Shown piece after piece: positions 8,072 through 16,780 of a DNA stretch of 34,882 nucleotides. Each line of letters opens with the position of its first letter. The stretch's first letter is position 1. The notes under the pieces were generated by a model, which saw only the letters and a list, made by a program, of their open reading frames with translations, had not been told where the DNA came from and did no database searches. The DNA is from Chthoniobacterales bacterium (lineage in GTDB: Bacteria > Verrucomicrobiota > Verrucomicrobiia > Chthoniobacterales > JACTMZ01): positions 1 through 34,882 of the forward strand of contig JAFMJK010000003.1 of assembly GCA_017853515.1 (NCBI GenBank), read 5' to 3'. Position numbers and translations under genes: made by a program.

Positions 8072-11000
8072 GCTGTGCTGTTGGCTGGCTTTTCGGTGAA
8101 AGCCTGAGGCACGATTCGCTGCGAAGCGCGGCGTCCATATTGCCAGAAAACGAGCGGACGCACGACGAGATCGAGCAAGGTGCTGGTGAAAAGTCCGCAG
8201 AAGATGACCACCGCGACGGGGTGAAGGATCTCTTTGCCCGGCTGGTTGGCGCCGAGCAGCAGTGGAAAGAGGGCCAAGCCGGCGGTGAGAGCGGTCATGA
8301 GCACGGGCACGACGCGTTCCTGCGTGCCGCGCACGATCATCGCGCGGTCGAACTTCATCCCTTCCTCCCGCATGAGGTGCAGGTAGTGCGTGATCATCAT
8401 GATGCCGTTGCGCGCGGCAATGCCGGTCAGGGCGATGAAACCGACGAGGGAAGCGACGGAAAGCACGCCGCCGGAAAAAAACTTCACCCCGAAGACCGCG
8501 CCGACGAAAGCCAGCGGGATGTTGAGCATGACTTGGGCGGCAAAGGCCGTGCTGCGGAATTGCATGTAGAGGATGAAAAACATGGCGGCGAGACTGACCG
8601 TCCCGAGCACGAGAATGAGGCGCGAGGCCCCCGCCTCGCTCTCGAACTGTCCGCCGTAGGTGATGAAATAACCCTCGGGCAAAGCGACTTTTCGGGCCAC
8701 GGCCGCCTGCGCCTCTTGCACCGTGGAGACCAAGTCGCGGCCGGCCGCATTGGCCGAGACGTAAATGCGGCGCTGCGCGTTTTCGCGGTTGATCATGTTC
8801 GGACCCATGGCCTCGGAGACTTCGGCGACCAACCCGAGTGGCACGAGTTCGCCGCCGAGGGTGTCGATCGGAATCGCGCGGATGGCATCCAGATCCCTGC
8901 GGGCCTCGTCGGTGAGGCGCAACACGACATCGAAGGAACGCTGGCCCTCGAGCACTTCGGTCACCTCGACACCCCTGAGCGCCATGCCGGTGTAGAGCGC
9001 GGCTTCGCCGGGCCGGAGTCCGTAGGCCGCGCATTTGGCGCGATCGAAACGCACATGGACCTGCGGCACGAGAGTGACGCGTTCGATCTGGATATCGGTC
9101 AAGCCGCGCACCCCGGACACCGCGTCCCGCACTTCGGCGGCCAAGCGGCGCAATTCGTCAAGGTCGTCGCCGAAAATCTTGATGGCGATCTGCGCCTGCA
9201 CCCCGCTGAGGATGTGGTCGATCCGGTGCGAAATGGGCTGGCCGACGCTCACTCCCACCCCGGGCAGGTTGGCCAGACGTTCGCGGATGTCGGCGAGAAT
9301 CTCGGGTTTGGAGCGGTCGGAGGGTTCCAATTCGAATTCGATTTCCGTGGTGTTGACCTCGAGCACGTGTTCGTCGCCCTCGGCGCGTCCGGTGCGCCGG
9401 GCGATGGTGCGCGCCTCGGGCACGCCGGCCAGCAGTTGCTCGGCAATGCGGCTGATGCGGTTGCTTTCTTCCAAGGAAGTTCCCGGGGCGGAAACGACAA
9501 ACGCGGTGATGCTGCCCTCGTTGAATTCCGGCAGGAATTCGCGGCCGAAAGTCGGCGCGGTGACCAGCGCCGCGGCAAAGAGCGCTCCGGCCACGAGATA
9601 GACGCGCTTCGGCGCGGCGAACCCGATGTCGAGAAGGCGTGCCTCGAGGGCTTTGATCCGCCGCACCAGCCAGCCGTCGCTCCGGTGTTCCATGCGCTTC
9701 ATTCGCGGCAACAGCAGCGCACAAAGCGCGGGGGTGACAGTCAGCGAGACCAGCAGCGAGGCAAGGATCGACACCATGTAGGCCACCGCGAGCGGCGTGA
9801 AGATGCGGCCCTCGATTCCTTGCAGGGCGAAGAGCGGGAGAAAGACGAGGACAACGAGGATGGTGGCATAGACGATGGAATTTCGGATCTCGCGCGAGGC
9901 GGACACCACCACCTCGAGCACGGGCCGCGGCTGCGCGGCATGCCGGTTCTCGCGCAGGCGGCGGAAGACGTTCTCCACATCGACAATGGCATCGTCGACC
10001 AACTCGCCGATGGCCACGGCCAACCCGCCCAAGGTCATGGTGTTGATTCCGATCCCCGCCATTTTGAAAACGATGAAGGTGAGCAGCAGGGAGAGCGGGA
10101 TGGCTGTCAGCGTGATGGCCGTGGTGCGGAAATTGAGGAGAAAAATAAAAAGCACGACCGCCACCATGATGCTGCCGTCGCGCAGGGCCTCTTCCACGTT
10201 GCGCACGGCGCGTTCGATGAAGTTGCTCTGACGGAATATATCCGCGTGCACGAGCACTCCCTCCGGCAGACTCGTCCTGATCATTTCCAGCTCCGTCTCG
10301 ATTTTGCGGGTCAGCGAAATGGTGTCCGCCCCGGGTTGCTTTTGCACGGTGAGGATGACGCCGGGTTTTCCGTCTATGCCGGCATCGCCGCGCTTGTGCA
10401 TCGCCGCGCCTTCGCGCACCTCGGCGATTTGTCCGAGCAGGATACTCGAGCCATCGGGGAGAACTTTCACCACCGTGGCGGCCAGATCGTCCGCCGTTTC
10501 CACCCGGGCGAGATTGCGGATGAGCATCTCGGAATGGGCATCGGGCAGGAAGCCTCCGGAGGAGTTGACGTTGGATTCGTCGATGGCGGTCTGCACTTCG
10601 TGCAGCGAGATGCGATTGGCCGCGAGTTTGACCGGATCAACCAGCACCTGGTATTGCCGCACATCGCCGCCCATCACGGTGACTTGGGACACGCCGGGGA
10701 CACTCATCAGCCGCCGCCGCAGATCCCAGCCGGCCAAGGTGCGCAATTGCATCGGACCGACCTCGGGATTTTCGCTGGTCAGACCAATCGCCATGATTTG
10801 CCCCATGATCGAAGAGACCGGGCCGAGAAACGGCCGGACGTCGCGCGGCAAGGACGGGGTCACTTCCGCCACCTTTTCCCCGACGATCTGCCGCGCGCGG
10901 TAGACGTCTGTATCCCAGCCGAACTCGACAAAAACGAGAGACAGACCGATGCCGGACATGGAACGGACGCGCTCCACCCCGGCCGCCCCATTGACCGCCG

Positions 11001-11211
11001 TCTCAAGCGGCAAGGTGACTTGCAACTCCACCTCGTCGGGCGCGAGACCCGGAGCTTCGGTGAAAATGGTAACCGTCGGACGATTCAGATCCGGAAAGAC
11101 ATCGACCGGAATCCGGTTGAGCACATAGCCCCCGTAAGCGGCAAGCAGAGCGGCCACGACAACCACCAAAAGGCGGTTGCGCACGGAAAAGGCGATGAGG
11201 CGGTCGAACAT
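8068..11211 (-). CDS. Heavy-metal RND efflux pump, CusA/CzcA family
   Basis: A 1047-aa inner-membrane proton antiporter, normal length for heavy-metal RND pumps, with twelve expected membrane segments and two large periplasmic loops. It starts MFDRLIAFSVRNR, as in the family. The proton-relay/selectivity helix reads AIGELVDDAIVDVEN (400-414). Its skeleton AxGxxxDxAxxxxEN is that of the Cu/Ag (CusA) class and not the DFG..VDGA form of CzcA, but two extra acidic residues make the metal uncertain. It lies 3 bases after the fusion-protein gene and overlaps the next gene by 4 bases. It would expel metal from periplasm or cytoplasm through the outer-membrane factor encoded upstream. Confidence 0.93.
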   Translation of the reverse strand: MFDRLIAFSVRNRLLVVVVAALLAAYGGYVLNRIPVDVFPDLNRPTVTIFTEAPGLAPDEVELQVTLPLETAVNGAAGVERVRSMSGIGLSLVFVEFGWDTDVYRARQIVGEKVAEVTPSLPRDVRPFLGPVSSIMGQIMAIGLTSENPEVGPMQLRTLAGWDLRRRLMSVPGVSQVTVMGGDVRQYQVLVDPVKLAANRISLHEVQTAIDESNVNSSGGFLPDAHSEMLIRNLARVETADDLAATVVKVLPDGSSILLGQIAEVREGAAMHKRGDAGIDGKPGVILTVQKQPGADTISLTRKIETELEMIRTSLPEGVLVHADIFRQSNFIERAVRNVEEALRDGSIMVAVVLFIFLLNFRTTAITLTAIPLSLLLTFIVFKMAGIGINTMTLGGLAVAIGELVDDAIVDVENVFRRLRENRHAAQPRPVLEVVVSASREIRNSIVYATILVVLVFLPLFALQGIEGRIFTPLAVAYMVSILASLLVSLTVTPALCALLLPRMKRMEHRSDGWLVRRIKALEARLLDIGFAAPKRVYLVAGALFAAALVTAPTFGREFLPEFNEGSITAFVVSAPGTSLEESNRISRIAEQLLAGVPEARTIARRTGRAEGDEHVLEVNTTEIEFELEPSDRSKPEILADIRERLANLPGVGVSVGQPISHRIDHILSGVQAQIAIKIFGDDLDELRRLAAEVRDAVSGVRGLTDIQIERVTLVPQVHVRFDRAKCAAYGLRPGEAALYTGMALRGVEVTEVLEGQRSFDVVLRLTDEARRDLDAIRAIPIDTLGGELVPLGLVAEVSEAMGPNMINRENAQRRIYVSANAAGRDLVSTVQEAQAAVARKVALPEGYFITYGGQFESEAGASRLILVLGTVSLAAMFFILYMQFRSTAFAAQVMLNIPLAFVGAVFGVKFFSGGVLSVASLVGFIALTGIAARNGIMMITHYLHLMREEGMKFDRAMIVRGTQERVVPVLMTALTAGLALFPLLLGANQPGKEILHPVAVVIFCGLFTSTLLDLVVRPLVFWQYGRRASQRIVPQAFTEKPANSTA

Positions 11212-11214
11212 GGA

Positions 11215-12168
11215 TCAGTGCGCGTGGTCGTGTCCGCCGTCTCCGGCCGGCGCCGCTATGTTCGTGGTGTATTGCAACTGGTAGTGCCCGTTGGTCACGA
11301 CGACATCGCCGGGCAGCACGCCTTCGACGATTTCCACCCGGTCGCCCGAGACTGTTCCCGTCATCACCTCGCGCCGCTCGAAGTGCAGCGGTTCGGTCTG
11401 CACGTAGACGAACCTGGCTCCGAGCCGCCCGAGCACGGCGCGACGCGGCACGGACACCACGCTCTGCGGCGCGCCGGTTTCGATGAGCATGCGACCGCGG
11501 TAGTTGGGGTGCAGTTTATCCGCGGGATTCGGCACGAGGGCGTAGATGTGGAAGAAGGCACTGCCGTCGAGATGCCCGGGATCCACCCGTTGCACCACGC
11601 CCTCGAAGCGTTCGCCGGGAAAAACGTCGAGCAAGACCACGACTTTCTGTCCGGATGCGATGCGCGTCAGTTCCGGCGATTGGTAGAAACTCCCGCGGGC
11701 CAGCAGTTCGCGGTAATCGCCCGTTTGCATCAGCGTGGTCTCCGGGGTGAAGGGCAGACCGATGACCGCGTCCTGCTCGAACACGATGCCGTCGAGCGGT
11801 GCACGGATTTCTTGCGACGGACTGCCCACGGCCAACGGCGTGACGCGCAGCAATGGCTGATCGCGCTTCACGTGGTCGCCGAGTTTGGCCAGCAGAGCGG
11901 TAACGCGTCCGGGAAACGGCGCCGTGATGCGTGCATGACGCTCCGGGGGCAGAACAAAGACGGCGGGCACTTCCAAGGTCGGGGCCAGCTCGATGATTTC
12001 CGCCTCCACAGTCTGCATGCCGAGGTTGGCCGCCTGTTGTGCGGTCAGCTCGACCGGGCCGTCCTGTGGCGCTGCTCCGCCCGGTTCGGACGGATGATCG
12101 TGGCCGGGACCGGCGTGCAGGGGCATCGCCGCCGCGAGTAGGCAGAATAAGGCAAGTGTTCGTGTCAT
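11215..12168 (-). CDS. RND efflux periplasmic adaptor (CusB/CzcB-like)
   Basis: A 317-aa membrane fusion protein linking the RND pump to the outer-membrane channel. A signal peptide (about 1-19, ending in LHA) is followed by a His-containing segment (GPGHDHPSEP). A barrel-sandwich region follows, with ITAPFPGRVTALLAKLGDHV and RAPLDGIVFEQDAVIG as its two halves, then a beta-barrel and membrane-proximal domain. The C-terminus ends GGHDHAH. The His-rich ends suggest direct metal binding. It is short for the family because no long alpha-hairpin is present. Its ATG overlaps the stop of the outer-membrane gene (ATGA). Confidence 0.92.
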   Translation of the reverse strand: MTRTLALFCLLAAAMPLHAGPGHDHPSEPGGAAPQDGPVELTAQQAANLGMQTVEAEIIELAPTLEVPAVFVLPPERHARITAPFPGRVTALLAKLGDHVKRDQPLLRVTPLAVGSPSQEIRAPLDGIVFEQDAVIGLPFTPETTLMQTGDYRELLARGSFYQSPELTRIASGQKVVVLLDVFPGERFEGVVQRVDPGHLDGSAFFHIYALVPNPADKLHPNYRGRMLIETGAPQSVVSVPRRAVLGRLGARFVYVQTEPLHFERREVMTGTVSGDRVEIVEGVLPGDVVVTNGHYQLQYTTNIAAPAGDGGHDHAH

Positions 12169-13472
12169 GGTTGTTTGCTCCGATGCAGGGGTTTTTCCTC
12201 CAGGTAAGGCGCAGCCACCGCCGGATGCGTGCCCGCGGCGGATTCCAGTTCGACCAAGGCGAGGCCGAGATCCTCGAGGATCTTGGTCGACTCGATGCGG
12301 AGGCTCGCGTTCTGCGCGCGCACGAAAAGCAGGTCGCGCGCGTCGACGCGTCCTTCCTCGAACCCCTTGGCCATATCGCGCTCGGCTTCATCGATGACCG
12401 GCTGCGTGTCGCGTCCGTAGACCCGCGATTGCTGTTCGATCAACGACACGCGACGGCGGGCGGCGGCGATGCCGTTGGCCACCTCGAGTTCGAGCGCGCG
12501 CACCTGTGCCGCCCGCTGTTCCTCGGCAGCTTGGTTTGCCTCGATCTCGCCCTTCTTGGTGTCCCACACCGGCAGAGGGAGGCTCACTTTCACGCCGAGA
12601 AAATTTCCCTGGTCCACGCCCGCGGGTGCATCGACGGAGCGGTCTTGCATGTATTCCACGCCGACACGGATTCCTTCCCACGCGCTCGCTTTGGCCAGAC
12701 GTGTTTCCGCCCCGGCCCGGTCGAGAGCCAACAAGGCAAGCTCCACGTCCGGGCGGTAGGACGCACCGGATGCCGCGGCGCGCTGGCGCAGGGCATCGAC
12801 CGCAGATTCCAGAGATTGTGTCAATTCGAGGCGGGCGCCGGCTGGCAAACCCAGCGCCGTTTTCAATTCGAGCAGCAGTTTCTCGGCGCCGGTCGCCGCG
12901 GTGGTCGATTGCATGGTCCAGGTCTGCTCCTCGACCCGGGCGAGAGCCGACTCCGAAAGCGAGCCCTGGCCGGCGGCAATGCGCTCGGCAGCAAGGCCGG
13001 CCAGCTTGGCCGCTTCGGTCCGTGCGTTGCGACCATCCGCCTCGCGTTTCCGCGCGGCCTGGGTGCGGATATAGAGCTCCTGCACGCGGGCGATGAGCAG
13101 ACGTTCCTCGTTGCGCACCTCGCGCAGCGCTTCGGCCACGCCGACACGACTCACTTCACGCGCGAGGGAGAGTCGCGCCGTGAGGGGCAGCGCCTGATGC
13201 AGTCCGATGGTGAAAACACCTTCGTCGCCGGCGCCATCGACAAATCCGTTGAAGCCGTTGAATTCCAGCTCGGGATTCGGCAGGAGCCCGGACTGTCGCA
13301 AGCGGCCTTCCGCTTTTTTCACGGCGAAACGCGCGGCGACCAGTTCGCGGTTCCCCATAAGCGCCGCTTGCACCGCGCTCTCCATCGAGAGGGAGGCGGC
13401 GCGCGCATCGGACACGGCGACAATCGCGCACAGCGCGATGGTTATTTTCAAAATGTGCTGCTGTTGTTTCAT
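12165..13472 (-). CDS. Outer-membrane efflux channel, TolC/CusC family
   Basis: A 435-aa exported protein of the outer membrane efflux family. After a signal peptide (cleavage near SDARA, about residue 26) it shows the usual long amphipathic helices in a two-fold repeat, such as KKAEGRLRQSGLLPNPELEF and AEEQRAAQVRALELEVANGI. The ATG at 13472 is preferred because it opens a normal signal peptide (MKQQQHILK); an in-frame start 18 codons earlier would give an Arg/Pro-rich lead with no family match. It overlaps the adaptor gene by 4 bases. The tripartite pump is complete in this operon. Confidence 0.9.
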   Translation of the reverse strand: MKQQQHILKITIALCAIVAVSDARAASLSMESAVQAALMGNRELVAARFAVKKAEGRLRQSGLLPNPELEFNGFNGFVDGAGDEGVFTIGLHQALPLTARLSLAREVSRVGVAEALREVRNEERLLIARVQELYIRTQAARKREADGRNARTEAAKLAGLAAERIAAGQGSLSESALARVEEQTWTMQSTTAATGAEKLLLELKTALGLPAGARLELTQSLESAVDALRQRAAASGASYRPDVELALLALDRAGAETRLAKASAWEGIRVGVEYMQDRSVDAPAGVDQGNFLGVKVSLPLPVWDTKKGEIEANQAAEEQRAAQVRALELEVANGIAAARRRVSLIEQQSRVYGRDTQPVIDEAERDMAKGFEEGRVDARDLLFVRAQNASLRIESTKILEDLGLALVELESAAGTHPAVAAPYLEEKPLHRSKQP

Positions 13473-13522
13473 AATCGTGATGGCCGGCAGATTGTGGGGC
13501 CGCGCCGGTCGGCGGCGTGAAG

Positions 13523-13588
13523 GCATCCGGAAGGATGCGACAGCCCGGCAGGCATGCCGGGGCGAGCGACGGGCACACTTCGCCCGTC
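13523..13588 (-). promoter_or_regulatory. Three tandem hairpins in the leader of the outer-membrane channel gene
   Basis: Three perfect inverted repeats sit within 66 bases. They are 13523-13528 with 13533-13538 (6-bp stem, GGAA loop on the plus strand), 13545-13550 with 13555-13560 (6-bp stem, 4-base loop) and 13568-13574 with 13582-13588 (7-bp stem, 7-base loop). They lie between the first His-rich gene and the efflux channel gene, in a 121-base gap. They could tune expression or mRNA stability between the two genes. No T-run follows on the minus strand. Confidence 0.5.
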
Positions 13589-13593
13589 AACGG

Positions 13594-13914
13594 TCAGGAC
13601 AACTGCGGCGGATGATCGATCGAGGAAACCGGCGGTGCGGGCGCGGCGAGAAACATCGGGGAAACATCGGCGATGGTTTCGGCGAAAGTAAGCAGAAACA
13701 TGCCGTCCATGAGCGCGGGCGCGTGATCATGCGAGGCGCAGCCGTGGTCATGGTGCGACCCGCTGTCTTCCGCCTCGCCGTCGGCATGGGTATGCGCCAC
13801 GCAATCCGCATGGGTGGCAATCTCCCAGTGCTCGAGCGCATGAGTGGCGTGGGCCACGGCCAAAAGCGACAAACCAGCCAGCCAAAAAATGCGGAATCGG
13901 CGTCCAGAGGTCAT
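13594..13914 (-). CDS. Small exported His-rich protein, first gene of metal efflux operon
   Basis: A 106-aa protein that I do not recognise. The N-terminus (RRFRIFWLAGLSLLAVAHA) looks like a signal peptide or anchor. The middle is dense in His, Cys and acidic residues (THADCVAHTHADGEAED, then SHHDHGCASHDH), consistent with metal binding in the periplasm. A second hydrophobic stretch follows (MFLLTFAETIADVSPMFLAA). The ATG at 13914 is used because it opens the signal-like segment. Small His-rich proteins like this often precede RND metal pumps; it might be a sensor, buffer or chaperone. It is separated from the channel gene by the 121-base hairpin region. Confidence 0.7.
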   Translation of the reverse strand: MTSGRRFRIFWLAGLSLLAVAHATHALEHWEIATHADCVAHTHADGEAEDSGSHHDHGCASHDHAPALMDGMFLLTFAETIADVSPMFLAAPAPPVSSIDHPPQLS

Positions 13915-14089
13915 CAAAAACCCCAAACTAGGCAGTGGTGTCGCCTGGTCAAACCCTTTCACTGAAGCCCAACGGCCCGCGCCGTCCGACGCTTCGCGGA
14001 CTTCGGGCCCTGCTCTTGGCAAAGAGGTGTTTCCGCATTTCTCTTTTCGGAAAGAAGGCATACCTGTCCCCGCCGCCGGCGTCCTGAAG

Positions 14090-14118
14090 TTGCCAAAAGC
14101 GTCCGCGAAACGTAACAA
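14090..14118 (+). promoter_or_regulatory. Candidate promoter for nuoD
   Basis: TTGCCA (14090-14095) and TAACAA (14113-14118) are 17 bases apart, in the 212-base gap between divergent genes. The -10 box matches only loosely. A start about seven bases downstream falls at the nuoD ATG, and no ribosome-binding site precedes that ATG, so a leaderless mRNA is possible. I see nothing else definite in the rest of this gap (13915-14089). Confidence 0.28.
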
Positions 14119-14126
14119 TCCCCGCC

Positions 14127-15374
14127 ATGTCCACCGTTCTCGAGACGCCCGATGCCGCCGCGCGCACCCGCGCAGTCGAGGCGGAAGCCCGCCGCAATGG
14201 GGAACTGCTCGGAGAGACCGTGACGCTCAACATGGGTCCGTCGCACCCTTCGACCCACGGCGTGCTGCGCATCGTGCTCGAGTTGGACGGCGAAATCATC
14301 ACCAAGGCGGACGTCGACATCGGTTACCTGCACCGCGGCGACGAGAAGATCGCCGAGAACATGCAATACAACCAGTTCGTGCCCTACACGGACCGGCTGG
14401 ATTATCTCGCCCCGCTGGCCAACAACGTGGCCTACGCGCTGGCGGTGGAAAAATTGATGGGGTGGACGCTGCCGGCGCGCGGCCAGGCGATCCGCGTGAT
14501 CTGCTGCGAGTTGGCCCGCATTTCCTCGCACCTGCTCGGCATCGGGGCCTATGCCATGGACATCGGCGCGATGACCGTTTTTCTCTACACCTTCAAGCAT
14601 CGCGAGGTGGTCTACAACCTGACCGAGCAGTTGACCGGCGCGCGTTTCACCACGTCCTACACGCGGGTGGGGGGAATGACGCGCGATATGCCGGCGGGGT
14701 TCGATCGCCAGGTGCGCGATTTCATCGACGGACTGCTGCCCAGCCTCGACGAGGTCGACAAATTGCTCACCCGCAATCCGATCTGGCTCGACCGCACGAA
14801 AAATGTCGGCGTGATCAGCGGAGCCGATGCGATCGCCTACGGGCTCACCGGTCCCAACCTGCGCGGCTCCGGTGTGGATCACGATTTGCGCAAGGCGCAT
14901 CCGTATCTCGGCTACGAGCAATACGATTTCGATGTGCCGGTTGGTTCGGTCGGCGACTGCTTCGACCGCTACCTCGTGCGCATGGAAGAAATGCGCCAAA
15001 GCACGCGCATCATCCTGCAGGCGCTCGATCGCATGCCATCAGGACCGATCTGCGTGGAGGATCCGAAAAACATTTTGCCGAAGAAAACCGACGTGATGAC
15101 CAAGATGGAGGAACTGATCCACCAGTTCATCATCACCACGCAGGGGATCGATGCGCCGGTCGGGGAAGTTTATTTCGGCGCGGAGAATCCCAAGGGCGAG
15201 CTCGGCTTTTACATCTGCAGCAAGGGCGGCGGCGTGCCATACCGTCTGAAAATCCGCGCGCCCAGCTTTGCCAATCTGAGCATCATTCCGGGTCTTCTTC
15301 CCGGCCACTACGTGAGCGACGTGCCCGCCATTCTCGGCAGCATCGACTTCGTGATGGGCGAGTGCGACCGGTAG
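14127..15374 (+). CDS. nuoD: NADH-quinone oxidoreductase subunit D
   Basis: The 415-aa 49-kDa subunit of respiratory complex I, in the peripheral arm at the quinone site. The conserved loop HPSTHG (40-45) and the Tyr of YTDRLDY (87) are the quinone-binding residues known from the family. CCELARISSHLLGIG and the C-terminal SIDFVMGECDR ending are also diagnostic. Length is normal for a free NuoD (not fused to NuoC). It stands alone here: neither neighbour is a nuo gene, and the only other complex I gene in the window is the nuoEF fusion at 27351-29234. Its stop codon lies inside the palindrome at 15368-15411. Confidence 0.96.
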   Translation: MSTVLETPDAAARTRAVEAEARRNGELLGETVTLNMGPSHPSTHGVLRIVLELDGEIITKADVDIGYLHRGDEKIAENMQYNQFVPYTDRLDYLAPLANNVAYALAVEKLMGWTLPARGQAIRVICCELARISSHLLGIGAYAMDIGAMTVFLYTFKHREVVYNLTEQLTGARFTTSYTRVGGMTRDMPAGFDRQVRDFIDGLLPSLDEVDKLLTRNPIWLDRTKNVGVISGADAIAYGLTGPNLRGSGVDHDLRKAHPYLGYEQYDFDVPVGSVGDCFDRYLVRMEEMRQSTRIILQALDRMPSGPICVEDPKNILPKKTDVMTKMEELIHQFIITTQGIDAPVGEVYFGAENPKGELGFYICSKGGGVPYRLKIRAPSFANLSIIPGLLPGHYVSDVPAILGSIDFVMGECDR

Positions 15375-15411
15375 GAAGTTTGCGGACGGCTGGGCCAGCC
15401 GTCCCTACCGG
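15368..15411. repeat. Palindromic repeat containing the nuoD stop codon
   Basis: An inner perfect palindrome pairs 15384-15393 with 15395-15404 (10 bp, 1-base centre). An outer pair matches CCGGTAG (15368-15374) with CTACCGG (15405-15411). The nuoD stop TAG is inside the outer left arm. The right end CGTCCCTACC is identical to bases 11-20 of the window. It may act as a 3' end for nuoD, though no T-run follows. Confidence 0.65.
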
Positions 15412-15427
15412 AGAAAACGAAACGACC

Positions 15428-15451
15428 GGCGGCGAGGACGCCGCCGCTACA
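15428..15451. repeat. Palindromic repeat, second half of the composite element
   Basis: GGCGGCG (15428-15434) pairs with CGCCGCC (15439-15445) around an AGGA loop, followed by GCTACA. CCGCCGCTACA (15441-15451) is shared with bases 81-91. It sits between the convergent ends of nuoD and infA and could serve both transcripts. Confidence 0.55.
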
Positions 15452-15455
15452 TGTG

Positions 15456-15674
15456 TCACCGCTCGCGGTAAGTGATGCGCGCCTTGGTCAGGTCGTAGGG
15501 GGAAATTTCGATCTGCACTTTGTCGCCCGGGACGATGCGCACGAAATGTTTGCGCATCTTGCCGCCGATGTGCGCGAGCACGACGGTTCCATTGGTCAAT
15601 TTCACGCGGAACATCGTGCCGGGGAGCACCTCGACAACGACGCCTTCTGCGGGAATGGACTCTTCTTTGGCCAT
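15456..15674 (-). CDS. infA: Translation initiation factor IF-1
   Basis: A 72-aa single-OB-fold (S1-type) protein, exactly the usual IF-1 length, that binds the ribosomal A site during initiation. Diagnostic motifs are VVEVLPGTMFRVKL, VLAHIGGKMRKHFVRI, GDKVQIEISPYDL and the ending KARITYRER. The N-terminal extension (MAKEESIPAEG) is ordinary. The start lies only 23 bases after the LuxC-like reductase stop on the same strand, so it may be read from that transcript. This is an unusual setting, since infA normally sits with ribosomal protein genes. Confidence 0.96.
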   Translation of the reverse strand: MAKEESIPAEGVVVEVLPGTMFRVKLTNGTVVLAHIGGKMRKHFVRIVPGDKVQIEISPYDLTKARITYRER

Positions 15675-15697
15675 GGAGTCCGAGCAGTGAATCCTGC

Positions 15698-16780
15698 TTA
15701 CGACTCGAAATCAACCCACTTGACCAAAGAAGCGAGGCGGGGCACGCCGCCATTGTGCCAGGTCCAGTGCGGATCCTGCATGCGTCCGATGGCGCAAAAC
15801 CGCGACGGGCGCAGCGCGGCGAAGCGGTCGGCCAGTTCCTCCGTGCAGGGAAAAAGCCCGACCGCGCCGATGTATTCGGAGGCCGGACCGATCGACGAGG
15901 GCAGACCCTCCGGCAGCGGTTTGACGAAAATGACGCGGTTGAGCGGCGAGGCGGGAAACCACGCGTCTTCTTCGTAGACCACGGTCCAATCGAGATTCGC
16001 ACCCCCCTCCCAAAGGGCCACGCGCAGATCGCCCGCGGCGCGGAAGCGATAGGCGGCGCGGAGGTTGGCGATGGCCGCCTTTTCTTCCGTGGTGAGCGGA
16101 CCGCGCGGATGCGTGCGGTTGAAGCGGTCCATGGCCGAGGCGAGATGTTCCGCATATTCCCGCGCAAATCCGGAAGGCGTGTCCCGCACATAAAAAACCT
16201 GCGGGGAAAGGCATCCCTGCTGATCGAAGAGCGAAGCGTCGCGCGCGGCTCCGTCGCACGAGACAAAATGCGGATCGTCCCAAATGACGCCCAAGCTCGC
16301 CTTGTGCCCGTATCCGATAAAAATTTGCGAAGGCGAGGCCAGCCCGCGAAATCGCGCGACGGTCTCGTCCGAGCCGTAGACCACCACCGCTTCGGCTTCC
16401 GCCAGCCAACCCGGAGGCAACTCTTCCGCGGTTTGGACCTTTGCGCGCAACTCCTCGGGCAGGCGGGTGACAAAATCGCCGATCTCGGCGATCCCGCCGC
16501 GCGGAAGTTTGACCAGATTGCGGCTGCCGAGAAGCAATCCGCCGACGATCGATTGCAGCGCGGCGTGCGGCGTGTTGCCGCTGACCACGTGAAGAATGGT
16601 CTCGGGCGCAAAGGCTTTCGTCCTGCCCTTGCCGTAATCCACCCACTCGTCGATCGCACCGGCATGACCCAGCTCCAGAGCCAACCAAGCCAACAAGTCG
16701 TCCGCCCCCGTCGCACCGAGCAGGGCGCGAAATGGACCGGCCGCGACGGCCAGGGTCCCGGCTCTCTGCGCCGAGGTCAC
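15698..16780 (-). CDS. LuxC-like acyl-CoA/acyl-protein reductase
   Basis: A 360-aa member of the LuxC acyl-CoA reductase family (aldehyde-dehydrogenase superfamily). LuxC reduces an activated fatty acyl group to an aldehyde with NADPH through an acyl-Cys intermediate. The predicted nucleophile is C190 in FDQQGCLSPQ, the place of the acylated Cys in Vibrio LuxC. HVVSGNTPHAALQSIVGGLL (64-83) and the ending RMQDPHWTWHNGG with LVKWVDFE are family marks. It is shorter than Vibrio LuxC (about 480 aa), mainly at the N-terminus. The GTG start at 16780 overlaps the hppA stop as GTGA. Together with the LuxE-like gene upstream it would form a fatty-acid reductase pair. Confidence 0.87.
   Translation of the reverse strand: MTSAQRAGTLAVAAGPFRALLGATGADDLLAWLALELGHAGAIDEWVDYGKGRTKAFAPETILHVVSGNTPHAALQSIVGGLLLGSRNLVKLPRGGIAEIGDFVTRLPEELRAKVQTAEELPPGWLAEAEAVVVYGSDETVARFRGLASPSQIFIGYGHKASLGVIWDDPHFVSCDGAARDASLFDQQGCLSPQVFYVRDTPSGFAREYAEHLASAMDRFNRTHPRGPLTTEEKAAIANLRAAYRFRAAGDLRVALWEGGANLDWTVVYEEDAWFPASPLNRVIFVKPLPEGLPSSIGPASEYIGAVGLFPCTEELADRFAALRPSRFCAIGRMQDPHWTWHNGGVPRLASLVKWVDFES

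Noticed and set aside
8140..12141. Very long open frame on the plus strand across the metal-efflux operon
   Set aside because: It is antisense to three well-supported genes and its translation is His/Asp/Arg/Gly-rich with no domain. High GC codon use keeps the opposite strand open.
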